Virus record (IMG/VR): IMGVR_UViG_3300021959_000290
Span: 1-28,540 of that record
Origin: a virus
Reading direction: 5' to 3' (one strand)
DNA length: 28,540 bases
Part shown: one piece after another, positions 1 to 6,553 of the stretch
How the letters are laid out: each line of letters starts with the position of its first letter
Numbering within the stretch: position 1 is the first letter of the stretch
The notes under the pieces: model-generated
Database searches by the model: none
Told to the model about the DNA's origin: nothing
The model's input: only the letters and a program-made list of their open reading frames with translations
Program-made: the position numbers and the translations under genes

Positions 1-316
1 CTGGCAGTGGACACGAGTACTAGCTGAAGGAGAGCAACAACCAGCTCCTGCTGTACAAACAGCTAGTGCAACAGCACGACCAGCAACACGAGTAACTGGT
101 AGTAACTATGAGACCAAAGAAGAACGAGCATTACGACAAGTAATGATTGTACGACAGAGTTCTCTAGCTAATGCAGTAGCTACGTTAGCAACACATGGTA
201 AAGCCATAACAGAAATTGATGTTATTGGTTTAGCTAAGAAGTATGAAAATTTTGTGCTAGGTCAGCAATCAGCTGACTCTAGCTTTGCAGAGTTTGAAGA
301 CGACATTCCATTATAA
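1..316 (+). CDS. Probable ssDNA-binding protein, C-terminal part (cut by window edge)
   Basis: An open frame runs from the window edge (first full codon at base 2) to TAA at 314-316. About 40 residues of low-complexity Gln/Pro/Ala/Thr/Arg linker come first. A short helical segment follows (VMIVRQSSLANAVATLATHG), and the protein ends in an acidic tip, EFEDDIPL. A flexible linker ending in an acidic D-D-I-P-hydrophobic tip is characteristic of bacterial and phage SSB proteins, where the tip recruits partner proteins. The gene directly precedes the exonuclease and endonuclease I genes, which fits a replication/recombination role. Its stop overlaps the next start (TAATG), suggesting translational coupling. 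The OB-fold would lie upstream of the window and cannot be seen, so the function is inferred from tail and context only. Confidence 0.6.
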   Translation, partial: WQWTRVLAEGEQQPAPAVQTASATARPATRVTGSNYETKEERALRQVMIVRQSSLANAVATLATHGKAITEIDVIGLAKKYENFVLGQQSADSSFAEFEDDIPL

Positions 317-1005
317 TGCAAGCTTTAATTGACATGGATATTGTATGCTTTCGCTGCGCAGCTAGCGCAGAGGAAGACCCATTTGGTATAGCTCAATGGA
401 GAGCTAGCGATTTGTTTGACCAGATAATTGAGAAAACAAATTCTGATTCTTATAAAGCATACCTAACCGGAGCTACAAATTTTCGTAAGAAAATATATCC
501 AGAATACAAAGCTAACCGTACAGCACCTAAGCCTAAACACTTAGATGATTTAAGAATATGGGCAGTGGAACATCTCAATGCTGAAGTAGCAACAGATGGA
601 TTAGAAGCAGACGACTTACTAGGCATTAACCAAACAGAAGATACAATCATCTGTAGCCTAGACAAAGACCTACTACAAATCCCTGGCAAACATTTTAGCT
701 GGGAAATAAACGGTAAAGGATGGTCAAGACCTGATACCTGGCAAGACATAAGTGAACTAGAAGGACTACGGTTATTCTACCAACAATGTTTAAAAGGGGA
801 CAGGTCAGACAACATCCGAGGCATAGAAGGAATTGGTAATAAAAAAGCAGAGGTACTGTTAGCTAACTGTCAATCAGAAAAAGACATGCTAGCTACAGTA
901 TTAAATGCTTATGGAAATGAAGAAGAGTTTCTTATGAATGCTAATTGTTTATGGATTCTAAGAAACTTTAATGAACCTTACGATGTACACTATGCCACAC
1001 TTTAA
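316..1005 (+). CDS. 5'-3' exonuclease, T7 gp6 / FEN family
   Basis: This 229-aa protein has the PIN-like nuclease plus helix-3-turn-helix layout of the 5' nuclease family (T7 gp6, T5 D15, Pol I N-domain). Visible metal-ligand acids are D6/D8 at the N-terminus, the E-A-D-D cluster at 97-100, D116 and D118 in SLDKDL, and D162/D165 in GDRSDN. The last is followed by a glycine-rich H3TH DNA-binding element, GIEGIGNKKAEVLL, at about 169-182. In T7 the enzyme removes RNA primers and degrades host DNA for nucleotide recycling. The length is close to other compact phage versions. The start ATG overlaps the upstream stop (TAATG), and the 3' end overlaps the endonuclease I gene by 14 bases, a typical tight phage operon. 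Confidence 0.93.
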   Translation: MQALIDMDIVCFRCAASAEEDPFGIAQWRASDLFDQIIEKTNSDSYKAYLTGATNFRKKIYPEYKANRTAPKPKHLDDLRIWAVEHLNAEVATDGLEADDLLGINQTEDTIICSLDKDLLQIPGKHFSWEINGKGWSRPDTWQDISELEGLRLFYQQCLKGDRSDNIRGIEGIGNKKAEVLLANCQSEKDMLATVLNAYGNEEEFLMNANCLWILRNFNEPYDVHYATL

Positions 1006-1378
1006 AAGTAAGTTTGAAGTACAGGTGTGGAAGGAACTTCGTAAGGAATTTCCTCGTACAAAATATGAGTCTAATTCATATAAGTATATTCAACCTGCTA
1101 TACATAGGACATATACTCCTGACTTTAGAACAGGAAGAAGATTAATTTATATTGAAGCAAAGGGTAAACTAGACTTAGATACAAGAAAGAAAATGGTATG
1201 GTTCAAAGAACACAACCCACATGTAACCATTATATTTTTATTTATGAACCCTGACAATAAGATAACTAAACGAAGTAAAACTACATACGCTATGTGGGCT
1301 GAAAAGAATGGTTTCTTGTGGTTAGATTACCGTAAGGATTGGCTCAATGATTATAAAAAATTTAAAGAAAAACGATGA
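992..1378 (+). CDS. Endonuclease I / Holliday junction resolvase, T7 gp3 family
   Basis: The 128-aa product aligns by eye with T7 gene 3 endonuclease. FKSKFEVQVWKEL corresponds to the segment containing T7 E20, HRTYTPDF to the segment ending at D55, and YIEAKG to the E65-x-K67 motif. The expected catalytic residues are therefore E9, D44, E55 and K57. In T7 the enzyme resolves branched DNA before packaging and helps break down host DNA. I prefer the ATG at 992 (MPHFKSK) over an in-frame ATG at 971, because T7-type homology begins here and overlap with the exonuclease gene is shorter. The 3' end overlaps the next ORF by 32 bases. Confidence in family is high from motif order and protein size. 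Confidence 0.93.
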   Translation: MPHFKSKFEVQVWKELRKEFPRTKYESNSYKYIQPAIHRTYTPDFRTGRRLIYIEAKGKLDLDTRKKMVWFKEHNPHVTIIFLFMNPDNKITKRSKTTYAMWAEKNGFLWLDYRKDWLNDYKKFKEKR

Positions 1379-1544
1379 TGGTTCATACGACTTCGACTTC
1401 TCAGTAGATTCTGTAGAAGCCGAATTCTTACTGGACCATGCAATAAAGAATTTAATACGGGAAGGTATTATTAAAACTGTATTAGATGAAAAGAATGAAG
1501 CAGAACAATTAGAGTTTGATTTACATAAGGAGACATTGCAATGA
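1347..1544 (+). CDS. Small acidic hypothetical protein (65 aa)
   Basis: I do not recognise this 65-aa protein. It is acidic, with a short N-terminal basic stretch, a central segment SVDSVEAEFLLDHAIKNLI predicted helical, and an acidic C-terminal half. Candidate ATGs near 1375 are out of frame, so the start must be 1347. An AAGGA sequence at 1334-1338 gives an 8-base spacing to that ATG. It overlaps the endonuclease I gene by 32 bases and the phosphoesterase gene by 4 bases (ATGA), so it is co-translated with nucleic-acid metabolism genes. Function unknown. Confidence 0.75.
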   Translation: MIIKNLKKNDDGSYDFDFSVDSVEAEFLLDHAIKNLIREGIIKTVLDEKNEAEQLEFDLHKETLQ

Positions 1545-2323
1545 AACATCTAGTCATTCCAGATACTCAGGTAAAACCTGGGATTAAATTAGATTACTTG
1601 ACTTGGATAGGAAAATATATAGTAGACAAACAACCTGATGTTATTGTACAGATAGGAGACTTTGCAGATTTGCCGAGTCTCTCATCTTATGATGTAGGTA
1701 AAAAGTCTTTTGAAGGTAGAACATATAAAGCTGACGTTCGTGCAGTACATAAAGGTATGGAAGCATTGCTAACACCATTGTGGAAGTTCCAAGAGAAACA
1801 ACGTAAAGCTAAAAAGAAAGTGTATACTCCTAGAATGGTACTGACTTTAGGCAATCATGAAGATAGAATTGATAGAGCAGTAGAGAATGATAGGAAGTTA
1901 GAAGAACTAATTAGCATAGGAGATTTAAATTATGTTGAATACGGTTGGGAAGTACATCCATTTCTTAGTGTTGTTCCTATTAATGGTATTGCTTACTCAC
2001 ATTACTTTGCTTCTGGAGTCATGGGAAGACCAATCACATCAGCAAATGCTTTGCTTACAAAGAAACATATGTCATGTTTCGCAGGACACCAACAAGGTAG
2101 ACAGATTGCCTACGGAAGAAGAGCAGATGGCTCAGAAATGACATCAATTATAGCTGGTAGTTGTTATCTTCATGATGAATCTTATCTTAACTATCAAACA
2201 AATGAACACTGGAGAGGTATCTATGTGTTACATGAAGTTAAAGATGGAAGCTTTGATGAGATGGCTGTATCATTAAGGTACTTAAAAGAACAATATAGTC
2301 TTGACAAAAGACGAAAGGTGTGA
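1541..2323 (+). CDS. Calcineurin-like metallophosphoesterase
   Basis: This 260-aa protein carries the binuclear-metal phosphoesterase motifs in order: IPDTQ (D8), QIGD (D40), LGNHED (N105, H106, E107), YSHYF (H154) and AGHQQG (H183). The first motif has Gln where the classic DxH has His, a common variation in phage members. The substrate cannot be deduced. Related phage proteins are annotated simply as metallophosphatases, and a role in nucleotide or nucleic-acid turnover would fit the neighbours. A strong Shine-Dalgarno, AAGGAGA at 1527-1533, precedes the ATG by 7 bases. The last 23 bases contain a perfect sigma70 -35 box and spacer that serve the downstream genes. Confidence 0.88.
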   Translation: MKHLVIPDTQVKPGIKLDYLTWIGKYIVDKQPDVIVQIGDFADLPSLSSYDVGKKSFEGRTYKADVRAVHKGMEALLTPLWKFQEKQRKAKKKVYTPRMVLTLGNHEDRIDRAVENDRKLEELISIGDLNYVEYGWEVHPFLSVVPINGIAYSHYFASGVMGRPITSANALLTKKHMSCFAGHQQGRQIAYGRRADGSEMTSIIAGSCYLHDESYLNYQTNEHWRGIYVLHEVKDGSFDEMAVSLRYLKEQYSLDKRRKV

Positions 2324-2329
2324 TATAAT
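2301..2329 (+). promoter_or_regulatory. Perfect consensus sigma70-type promoter
   Basis: TTGACA at 2301-2306 and TATAAT at 2324-2329 are separated by exactly 17 bases, so both boxes and the spacing match the bacterial housekeeping consensus. The predicted transcription start is around 2336, five bases inside the DUF3310 gene whose ATG is at 2331. A transcript from here would therefore lack that start codon and would first express the zinc-ribbon miniprotein, the 65-aa protein and the ribonucleotide reductase. The boxes lie in the last codons and just past the stop of the phosphoesterase gene. Activity is inferred from the match alone. Confidence 0.78.
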
Positions 2330-2330
2330 A

Positions 2331-2537
2331 ATGGTACAAGCTACAAAAAAACAAGTAAATGGTAGTCATTATAAAGACTTTAAGATACAACCAGTAGAGT
2401 TTATACATGCTAATAACATAGGATATATTGAAGGTAACGTTATTAAGTATGTATGTAGATGGCAAAATAAAAATGGACTTGAAGATATTAATAAAGCTAT
2501 TCATTACTTAGAATTACTAAAAGAATTAAACCAATGA
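2331..2537 (+). CDS. DUF3310 family protein (68 aa)
   Basis: The 68-aa product has the DUF3310 pattern: an N-terminal HY...I.P.EFI element (GSHYKDFKIQPVEFI), then GYIEGNVIKYVCRW and a terminal helix with LEDINKAIHYLELL. These small proteins are common in phages and are often named nucleotide-kinase-like or SaV-like, although their activity is not established. The frame opens with a TTG at 2301, but ATG 2331 is preferred because AAGGTG at 2315-2320 is a Shine-Dalgarno candidate and the family N-terminus begins near there. The stop overlaps the next start by 4 bases (ATGA). A consensus promoter directly precedes the gene, but its predicted start site falls inside it. Confidence 0.82.
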   Translation: MVQATKKQVNGSHYKDFKIQPVEFIHANNIGYIEGNVIKYVCRWQNKNGLEDINKAIHYLELLKELNQ

Positions 2538-2722
2538 CGCAATTTGAAAAAGCAAAGTTTAACTCTAAGGCTAACACTAAAGAGTATGAAGATAACTATG
2601 ACAAAATATTTAGTAAAACATGTCAGCATTGTGGTATGAAACAAACACAAAGAAGTAATGTTCTGTGCCAAAGCTGTGGAAAGGAAGTAAGTAATGGCAG
2701 TGACATTCAAAGAACTTTGTGA
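2534..2722 (+). CDS. Zinc-ribbon miniprotein (62 aa)
   Basis: The 62-aa protein contains C30-x-x-C33 and C45-x-x-C48 (KTCQHCG and VLCQSCGK) separated by 11 residues, the arrangement of a small treble-clef or zinc-ribbon metal site. The N-terminal 28 residues are charged and probably helical. There is no catalytic motif. The likely role is nucleic-acid or protein binding, but no partner can be named. It starts within the DUF3310 stop (ATGA) and overlaps the next gene by 29 bases. Confidence 0.72.
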   Translation: MTQFEKAKFNSKANTKEYEDNYDKIFSKTCQHCGMKQTQRSNVLCQSCGKEVSNGSDIQRTL

Positions 2723-2891
2723 AAATTTAAAGGAGATAGACGAAGTTACACTCCTAGAAATATTAGATATCTCAAGTGAAGATATTGTCTATCATTTTCA
2801 AGACAAGATAGAAGACAAGATAGATGAGCTTGAAGAATTAGTTAACGATAATAAAAAGGAATTTGATATATATGACGACAACATTACCTAG
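2694..2891 (+). CDS. Small acidic hypothetical protein (65 aa)
   Basis: This is an unrecognised 65-aa, strongly acidic, Leu/Ile/Asp/Glu-rich and probably all-helical protein (for example DKIEDKIDELEELVND). AAGGA at 2681-2685 is a good Shine-Dalgarno for ATG 2694. It overlaps the zinc-ribbon gene upstream by 29 bases and the reductase gene downstream by 20 bases, so it is read as part of the same operon. No function can be assigned. Confidence 0.7.
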   Translation: MAVTFKELCENLKEIDEVTLLEILDISSEDIVYHFQDKIEDKIDELEELVNDNKKEFDIYDDNIT

Positions 2892-4752
2892 TATTTACCA
2901 AGAAGTAATTCATCAAAGTAGATACGCAAGATACTTACCAGAGCAACATAGACGAGAAACATGGCAAGAAACTGTAGATAGATTAGTTAATTACTTAAAA
3001 GAAAAAGCTCCAGATTTAAGTAAAGAACTACCAGAGATTAGAGAAGCAGTACTTAATCTAGAAGTAATGCCGTCAATGAGATTATTAATGACAGCAGGAG
3101 AAGCTTGTGAACGGGATAACATTGCAGCTTATAATTGTAGTTACCTTGCTATCAACAATAAGCGAGCCTTTAGTGAGGCACTCTACATTCTTATGAATGG
3201 AACTGGTGTAGGTTTTTCATGTGAAAGACAAGACACTAATAAACTACCAGAGATTCCAAAAGATATAAAAGAATGTGATGATGTTATTGTTGTAGAGGAC
3301 AGCAAACTAGGCTGGGCAAAAGCATTTAAGAAACTAATATCTTCTTTATATGAAGGGGATATACCTCAGTTTAATTTTTCTAGAGTCAGACCAGCAGGCG
3401 CAAGACTTAAAACCTTTGGAGGTAGAGCCTCTGGTCCTGACCCTCTTAAGAAACTATTTCAATTTGTAACAGATACATTTAAAGAAGCTAAAGGACGTAA
3501 GCTTAACAGTATAGAAGTACATGATATCATGTGCATGATAGGTCAGATAGTTGTAGTAGGTGGTGTCCGTAGGTCAGCACTAATTAGTTTATCTAATCTA
3601 ACAGACAGACGTATGAGAGAAGCTAAGATGGGAGCCTGGTGGAATGACCATCCTTATAGAGCCCTAGCTAATAACTCTGTAGCTTATACAGAAGCCCCAG
3701 ATGCAGAAGTATTTATGGAAGAGTGGCTATCTTTAGTCAAGTCTAAATCAGGTGAGCGTGGTATCTTTAATAGATTAGCAGCACAAGCACAAGCTAACAA
3801 GTGGGGTAGACGTGACCCATCATTATCTTATGGAACTAATCCTTGCAGTGAGATAATTTTACGTGATAAACAATTCTGTAATCTAACTGAAGTAGTTGTA
3901 CGTGAGAAAGATACAGAAAAAGATTTAGCACGTAAGGTTAGACTAGCTACTATACTAGGTACTATACAGTCTACTCTTACTAACTTTCAATTCTTATCAG
4001 CAGAGTGGGTTAAGAATACAGAAGAAGAAAGATTATTAGGTGTGTCATTAACTGGCATTATGGATAACAAATTAACATCAAACCCAGACCCAAAGATGTT
4101 AGAAAGGTTAAGAGATGAAGCTCGTAAAACTAACGAAAAGATATCAGAAACGCTTGGAATACCAGCGTCAACAAGTATTACATGTGTTAAGCCGAGTGGT
4201 ACTGTTAGTCAGCTTGTTGATGCTGCTAGCGGTATCCATGCTCGTCATAACGACTACTACATAAGAACTATCCGTATGGATAAGAAAGACCCTATCTATA
4301 ATTTTATGAAAGATAGTGGTATCAGAGTAGAAGATGAGCAGTTTCACCCTAATGAAACAGCAGTGTTTAGTTTTGCAATGAAAGCACCCAAGGGTGCCAT
4401 TACCCGTAATGATAAGACAGCTATAGAACAGTTAGAAAACTGGTTAATATATCAACGTCACTGGTGTGAACACAAACCTAGTGTTACCATATCAGTTAAA
4501 GATGACGAGTGGGTAGAGGTAGGAGCATGGGTATGGAAACACTTTGATGAGATTAGTGGTGTATCTTTTCTACCTCATTCAGACCATACATATGCACAAG
4601 CTCCTTATCAAGATTGTAATAAAGAATCTTATGATGAGTTATATAAATACAATCCTAAAGAATTAGATTGGAAAACTTTTATAGAAAAAGAAGACAATAC
4701 AGTAGGAGCACAAGAACTAGCTTGTAGTAGTGGTTCATGTGAGATACTATGA
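2872..4752 (+). CDS. nrdJ: Adenosylcobalamin-dependent (class II) ribonucleotide reductase, monomeric type
   Basis: This 626-aa enzyme makes deoxynucleotides from ribonucleotides using a B12-derived thiyl radical. Numbered from ATG 2872, C89 (AYNCS) and C336 (QFCNL) match the redox pair, and N323/C325/E327 (GTNPCSE) match the radical cysteine and its partners. C618 and C623 (ACSSGSCEIL) form the C-terminal reducing pair. Spacings of 11 (C325-C336) and 5 (C618-C623) equal those in the Lactobacillus leichmannii enzyme (408/419 and 731/736). At 626 aa it is about 110 residues shorter than that 739-aa monomer, so regulatory segments may be reduced. The track frame begins at a TTG (2863), but ATG 2872 with AAAAGGA upstream is the better start. 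The stop overlaps the next ATG (ATGA). Confidence 0.95.
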   Translation: MTTTLPSIYQEVIHQSRYARYLPEQHRRETWQETVDRLVNYLKEKAPDLSKELPEIREAVLNLEVMPSMRLLMTAGEACERDNIAAYNCSYLAINNKRAFSEALYILMNGTGVGFSCERQDTNKLPEIPKDIKECDDVIVVEDSKLGWAKAFKKLISSLYEGDIPQFNFSRVRPAGARLKTFGGRASGPDPLKKLFQFVTDTFKEAKGRKLNSIEVHDIMCMIGQIVVVGGVRRSALISLSNLTDRRMREAKMGAWWNDHPYRALANNSVAYTEAPDAEVFMEEWLSLVKSKSGERGIFNRLAAQAQANKWGRRDPSLSYGTNPCSEIILRDKQFCNLTEVVVREKDTEKDLARKVRLATILGTIQSTLTNFQFLSAEWVKNTEEERLLGVSLTGIMDNKLTSNPDPKMLERLRDEARKTNEKISETLGIPASTSITCVKPSGTVSQLVDAASGIHARHNDYYIRTIRMDKKDPIYNFMKDSGIRVEDEQFHPNETAVFSFAMKAPKGAITRNDKTAIEQLENWLIYQRHWCEHKPSVTISVKDDEWVEVGAWVWKHFDEISGVSFLPHSDHTYAQAPYQDCNKESYDELYKYNPKELDWKTFIEKEDNTVGAQELACSSGSCEIL

Positions 4753-4949
4753 TAGCTGAGTTTGTATTAATATTAAGTTTAGTAGGAGACTTTGGTCCTT
4801 CTGAAAAGTATGAAGCTACCTTTAGTAGTTGTAAAGAAGCTAGTGAATACTATGAAACTTTTTACAGAGGTAAGAAAGAATACAATGGATATAGATGTAT
4901 CAGAAAGGATTTAGTTGTAGGAATAGACAAACTAAAATTAGGAATTTAA
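4749..4949 (+). CDS. Small Cys-pair protein with hydrophobic N-terminus, copy 1 (66 aa)
   Basis: This 66-aa protein begins with a short hydrophobic stretch (MIAEFVLILSLVG). It is followed by a Y-x-A-T-F-x-x-C element (YEATFSSCKEASEYY) and a second cysteine in YRCIRKD. The next gene encodes a protein with the same plan, so the two look like diverged tandem duplicates. The N-terminus is too short and lacks a positive start for a confident signal peptide, yet two conserved cysteines suggest a disulfide and possible export. The start overlaps the reductase stop. Function unknown. Confidence 0.72.
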   Translation: MIAEFVLILSLVGDFGPSEKYEATFSSCKEASEYYETFYRGKKEYNGYRCIRKDLVVGIDKLKLGI

Positions 4950-4952
4950 ATT

Positions 4953-5183
4953 ATGTTAGCTTACATATTAGTTATATATTTAGGAAGTACTCCAAATTAT
5001 ATAGGTACTTTTCAAGATTGTTTTTCAGCTGAACGATATGTAAGGCAAGTTTATCCTACATATAATAGTAGTTGTTTATACAAAGACTACATAGTATTAC
5101 CTAAAGATTTACAAGAACACTTTTTTATAGAACAACCTAATGGTAGTTTTGAAATTTTACATCAAATTCAGGAGCATGATTAA
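4953..5183 (+). CDS. Small Cys-pair protein with hydrophobic N-terminus, copy 2 (76 aa)
   Basis: The 76-aa product mirrors its upstream neighbour: hydrophobic start (MLAYILVIYLGS), a Y-x-G-T-F-x-x-C element (YIGTFQDCFSAERYV), an aromatic middle, and a second cysteine followed by Y-K-D (SSCLYKDYI). It then carries an extra tail of about 20 residues. AGGAA upstream at about 4939-4943 is a plausible ribosome site. Its TAA overlaps the ATG of the following 45-aa ORF (TAATG). Function unknown; duplication is inferred from the shared motif order. Confidence 0.72.
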   Translation: MLAYILVIYLGSTPNYIGTFQDCFSAERYVRQVYPTYNSSCLYKDYIVLPKDLQEHFFIEQPNGSFEILHQIQEHD

Positions 5184-5320
5184 TGGCAATTACAGCATAC
5201 CCTATTATGGGAGTTCAATTAGGATTTGAATTTACAGAACAAATTGTAGATGATAACGAATTAAACTATTTACTTATTGATTTATTTATTATAAGATTAC
5301 AGATTGCGTGGTTTAAATGA
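5183..5320 (+). CDS. Miniprotein of 45 aa, unrecognised
   Basis: A 46-codon frame runs from ATG 5183 to TGA 5318-5320. The protein begins MAITAYPIMGVQLGFEF and ends with a hydrophobic, possibly amphipathic helix (LLIDLFIIRLQIAWFK). It exactly bridges the two flanking genes: the upstream stop and this start share TAATG, and this stop and the next start share ATGA. That seamless fit, with no leftover bases, supports it as a real gene despite its size. No function can be given; membrane association is possible. Confidence 0.65.
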   Translation: MAITAYPIMGVQLGFEFTEQIVDDNELNYLLIDLFIIRLQIAWFK

Positions 5321-5682
5321 AGATAGCAGTAATTGGAAGTAGAAGTATTAGAGACCCAAAGGTACTCGACATAATAGACAAGTACCTTTCAGTCTACAAA
5401 GATAAGAACTATACTCTCCTTATGGGTGATGCCAAAGGAGTAGACGAGCTGACTAAGCACTACGCAGACGCACACAATCTAGACGTAGTTAAGTTCTTAC
5501 CTTACCATTTACTAGATAACAAAACAGAGTTTGATTCTAGACATTTCTTTATTAGAACTAAACAGTTAGTAGACAATGCTGATAAAGTCCTAGCAATATG
5601 GGATACTAAAAGTAACGGTACAGAATACGCAATTAAATATTCACAGAAACAAGGTAAACCTACAACGATAGTGAAGCTATAG
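5317..5682 (+). CDS. SLOG-superfamily (DUF2493 / YspA-like) protein
   Basis: The 121-aa product has a Rossmann-like SLOG fold signature. It shows an N-terminal strand followed by a nucleotide-binding turn (IAVIGSRSI), then LLMGDAKGVDELTKHYA, a central strand with FLPYH, and a late strand KVLAIWD followed by SNGTEYAI and a final TTIV strand. This matches YspA/DprA-type proteins that bind nucleotides or ADP-ribose-like ligands; no enzymatic reaction is established for the phage members. It is the last gene of the rightward operon. Its final 23 bases overlap the end of the lysozyme gene on the other strand. Confidence 0.8.
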   Translation: MKIAVIGSRSIRDPKVLDIIDKYLSVYKDKNYTLLMGDAKGVDELTKHYADAHNLDVVKFLPYHLLDNKTEFDSRHFFIRTKQLVDNADKVLAIWDTKSNGTEYAIKYSQKQGKPTTIVKL

Positions 5683-6553
5683 CTTTAGATGTAGCTTCCA
5701 TACGATTAACTACACCATCCATTGTGCCTGGTTTAGATTTATATTTTTTATATTCATCATTATTTAAAAATTCTTTACTAGCTTCTTCAAATTTACCTTC
5801 ATTAATTAAACGTATTGTCTTAGGTGAACCAGACAAACTACCTCTAAACCAAGAACCTAATATATTTTTACGTACTTCTAAAGGCATATTATCAAACTTT
5901 GGTATAGCTTTTTTAATTTTTGGTAGTCTTACATTAATATCATCTACTAAATATTTATCTGCTTCTTCTTCTGTAATAGTCATACCTTCTTTTACATCTT
6001 CACTATAATGACCATAGCCTATTGTATAATATTTTTCTGTTTCAATAGGTTTATAAGCTGTTAATTTTTTACCTTCATGTTCTTTTAAAAATTCCATATA
6101 AGTTTTTATATCATCTTCAGCACTATCTTTTCCAGGTAAAGTTATAGGGTCTTGTTTATCTTTAGGATTGTAAGGTAAATTAGTAGCTTTAGGTTCTTCC
6201 ATAAATTTATGTAATTCTTGAGAACGTTTATTAAGTTCATCTCCTGTATTATATATTGGAAATTTGTTAGCTTCTATATCTTTTTTCCAAAAGTTATAAG
6301 CTTCTTCTTCATTCATTATTTTACCTGAATCTCTGTTATATCCAGGGACAGCTACAAATTTACCGTCAGGAGTTTTAATACCTATACTATATACTGTAGT
6401 TATAGAACCGTCTTCATTAATAAGTTGTTTGTTTTGTTTAAGAGTATCGTTATGATAGTTAATTATTTCTTGTTCTTGTGAAGTAACCTTAGGCTCTTCT
6501 TTACCCAATTTAAATACATCAAACGTATCTAAAAAATCAAGATTAATTGGCAT
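5660..6553 (-). CDS. Virion-associated lysozyme, GH24 (T4-type) with extra N-terminal domain
   Basis: The C-terminal half of this 297-aa protein is a GH24 peptidoglycan hydrolase. LKEHEGKKLTAYKP holds the general-acid Glu (E160), YYTIGYGHY holds the conserved Thr (T177), and later segments LEVRKNILGSWFRGSL and DGVVNRMEATSKAI complete the fold. The usual catalytic Asp position (T4 D20) is Pro, with a two-residue insertion and nearby Glu residues, so the active site may be altered. The first roughly 130 residues are a separate domain (TTVYSIGIKTPDGKF, PGYNRDSG) seen, as I recall, in marine phage structural proteins. The gene is last in the virion operon beside internal virion proteins, so I infer an entry-stage virion enzyme that may also serve lysis. 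ATG 6553 is chosen over 6583 because it overlaps the upstream gene by only 11 bases. Confidence 0.85.
   Translation of the reverse strand: MPINLDFLDTFDVFKLGKEEPKVTSQEQEIINYHNDTLKQNKQLINEDGSITTVYSIGIKTPDGKFVAVPGYNRDSGKIMNEEEAYNFWKKDIEANKFPIYNTGDELNKRSQELHKFMEEPKATNLPYNPKDKQDPITLPGKDSAEDDIKTYMEFLKEHEGKKLTAYKPIETEKYYTIGYGHYSEDVKEGMTITEEEADKYLVDDINVRLPKIKKAIPKFDNMPLEVRKNILGSWFRGSLSGSPKTIRLINEGKFEEASKEFLNNDEYKKYKSKPGTMDGVVNRMEATSKAIASLSL
5673..5698. repeat. Inverted repeat at the convergence of the two arms
   Basis: GAAGCTA at 5673-5679 pairs with TAGCTTC at 5692-5698 across a 12-base loop. Inside this a perfect 12-base palindrome, AAGCTATAGCTT, lies at 5674-5685. The structures are mutually exclusive and not GC-rich, and no clear U-tract follows on either strand. 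Because both operons end here, a weak bidirectional terminator is possible but not demonstrated. Confidence 0.35.

Noticed and set aside
312-317. TATAAT at the exonuclease start as a -10 box
   Set aside because: No acceptable -35 hexamer at 15-19 bases upstream; the match arises from the TAATG overlap in an AT-rich context.
450-749. 99-aa minus-strand ORF inside the exonuclease gene
   Set aside because: Antisense to a gene with complete family motifs, no ribosome site, and composition of a frame shadow.
971-991. Longer N-terminus for endonuclease I (start at 971)
   Set aside because: The extra seven residues have no family counterpart and lengthen overlap with the exonuclease gene.
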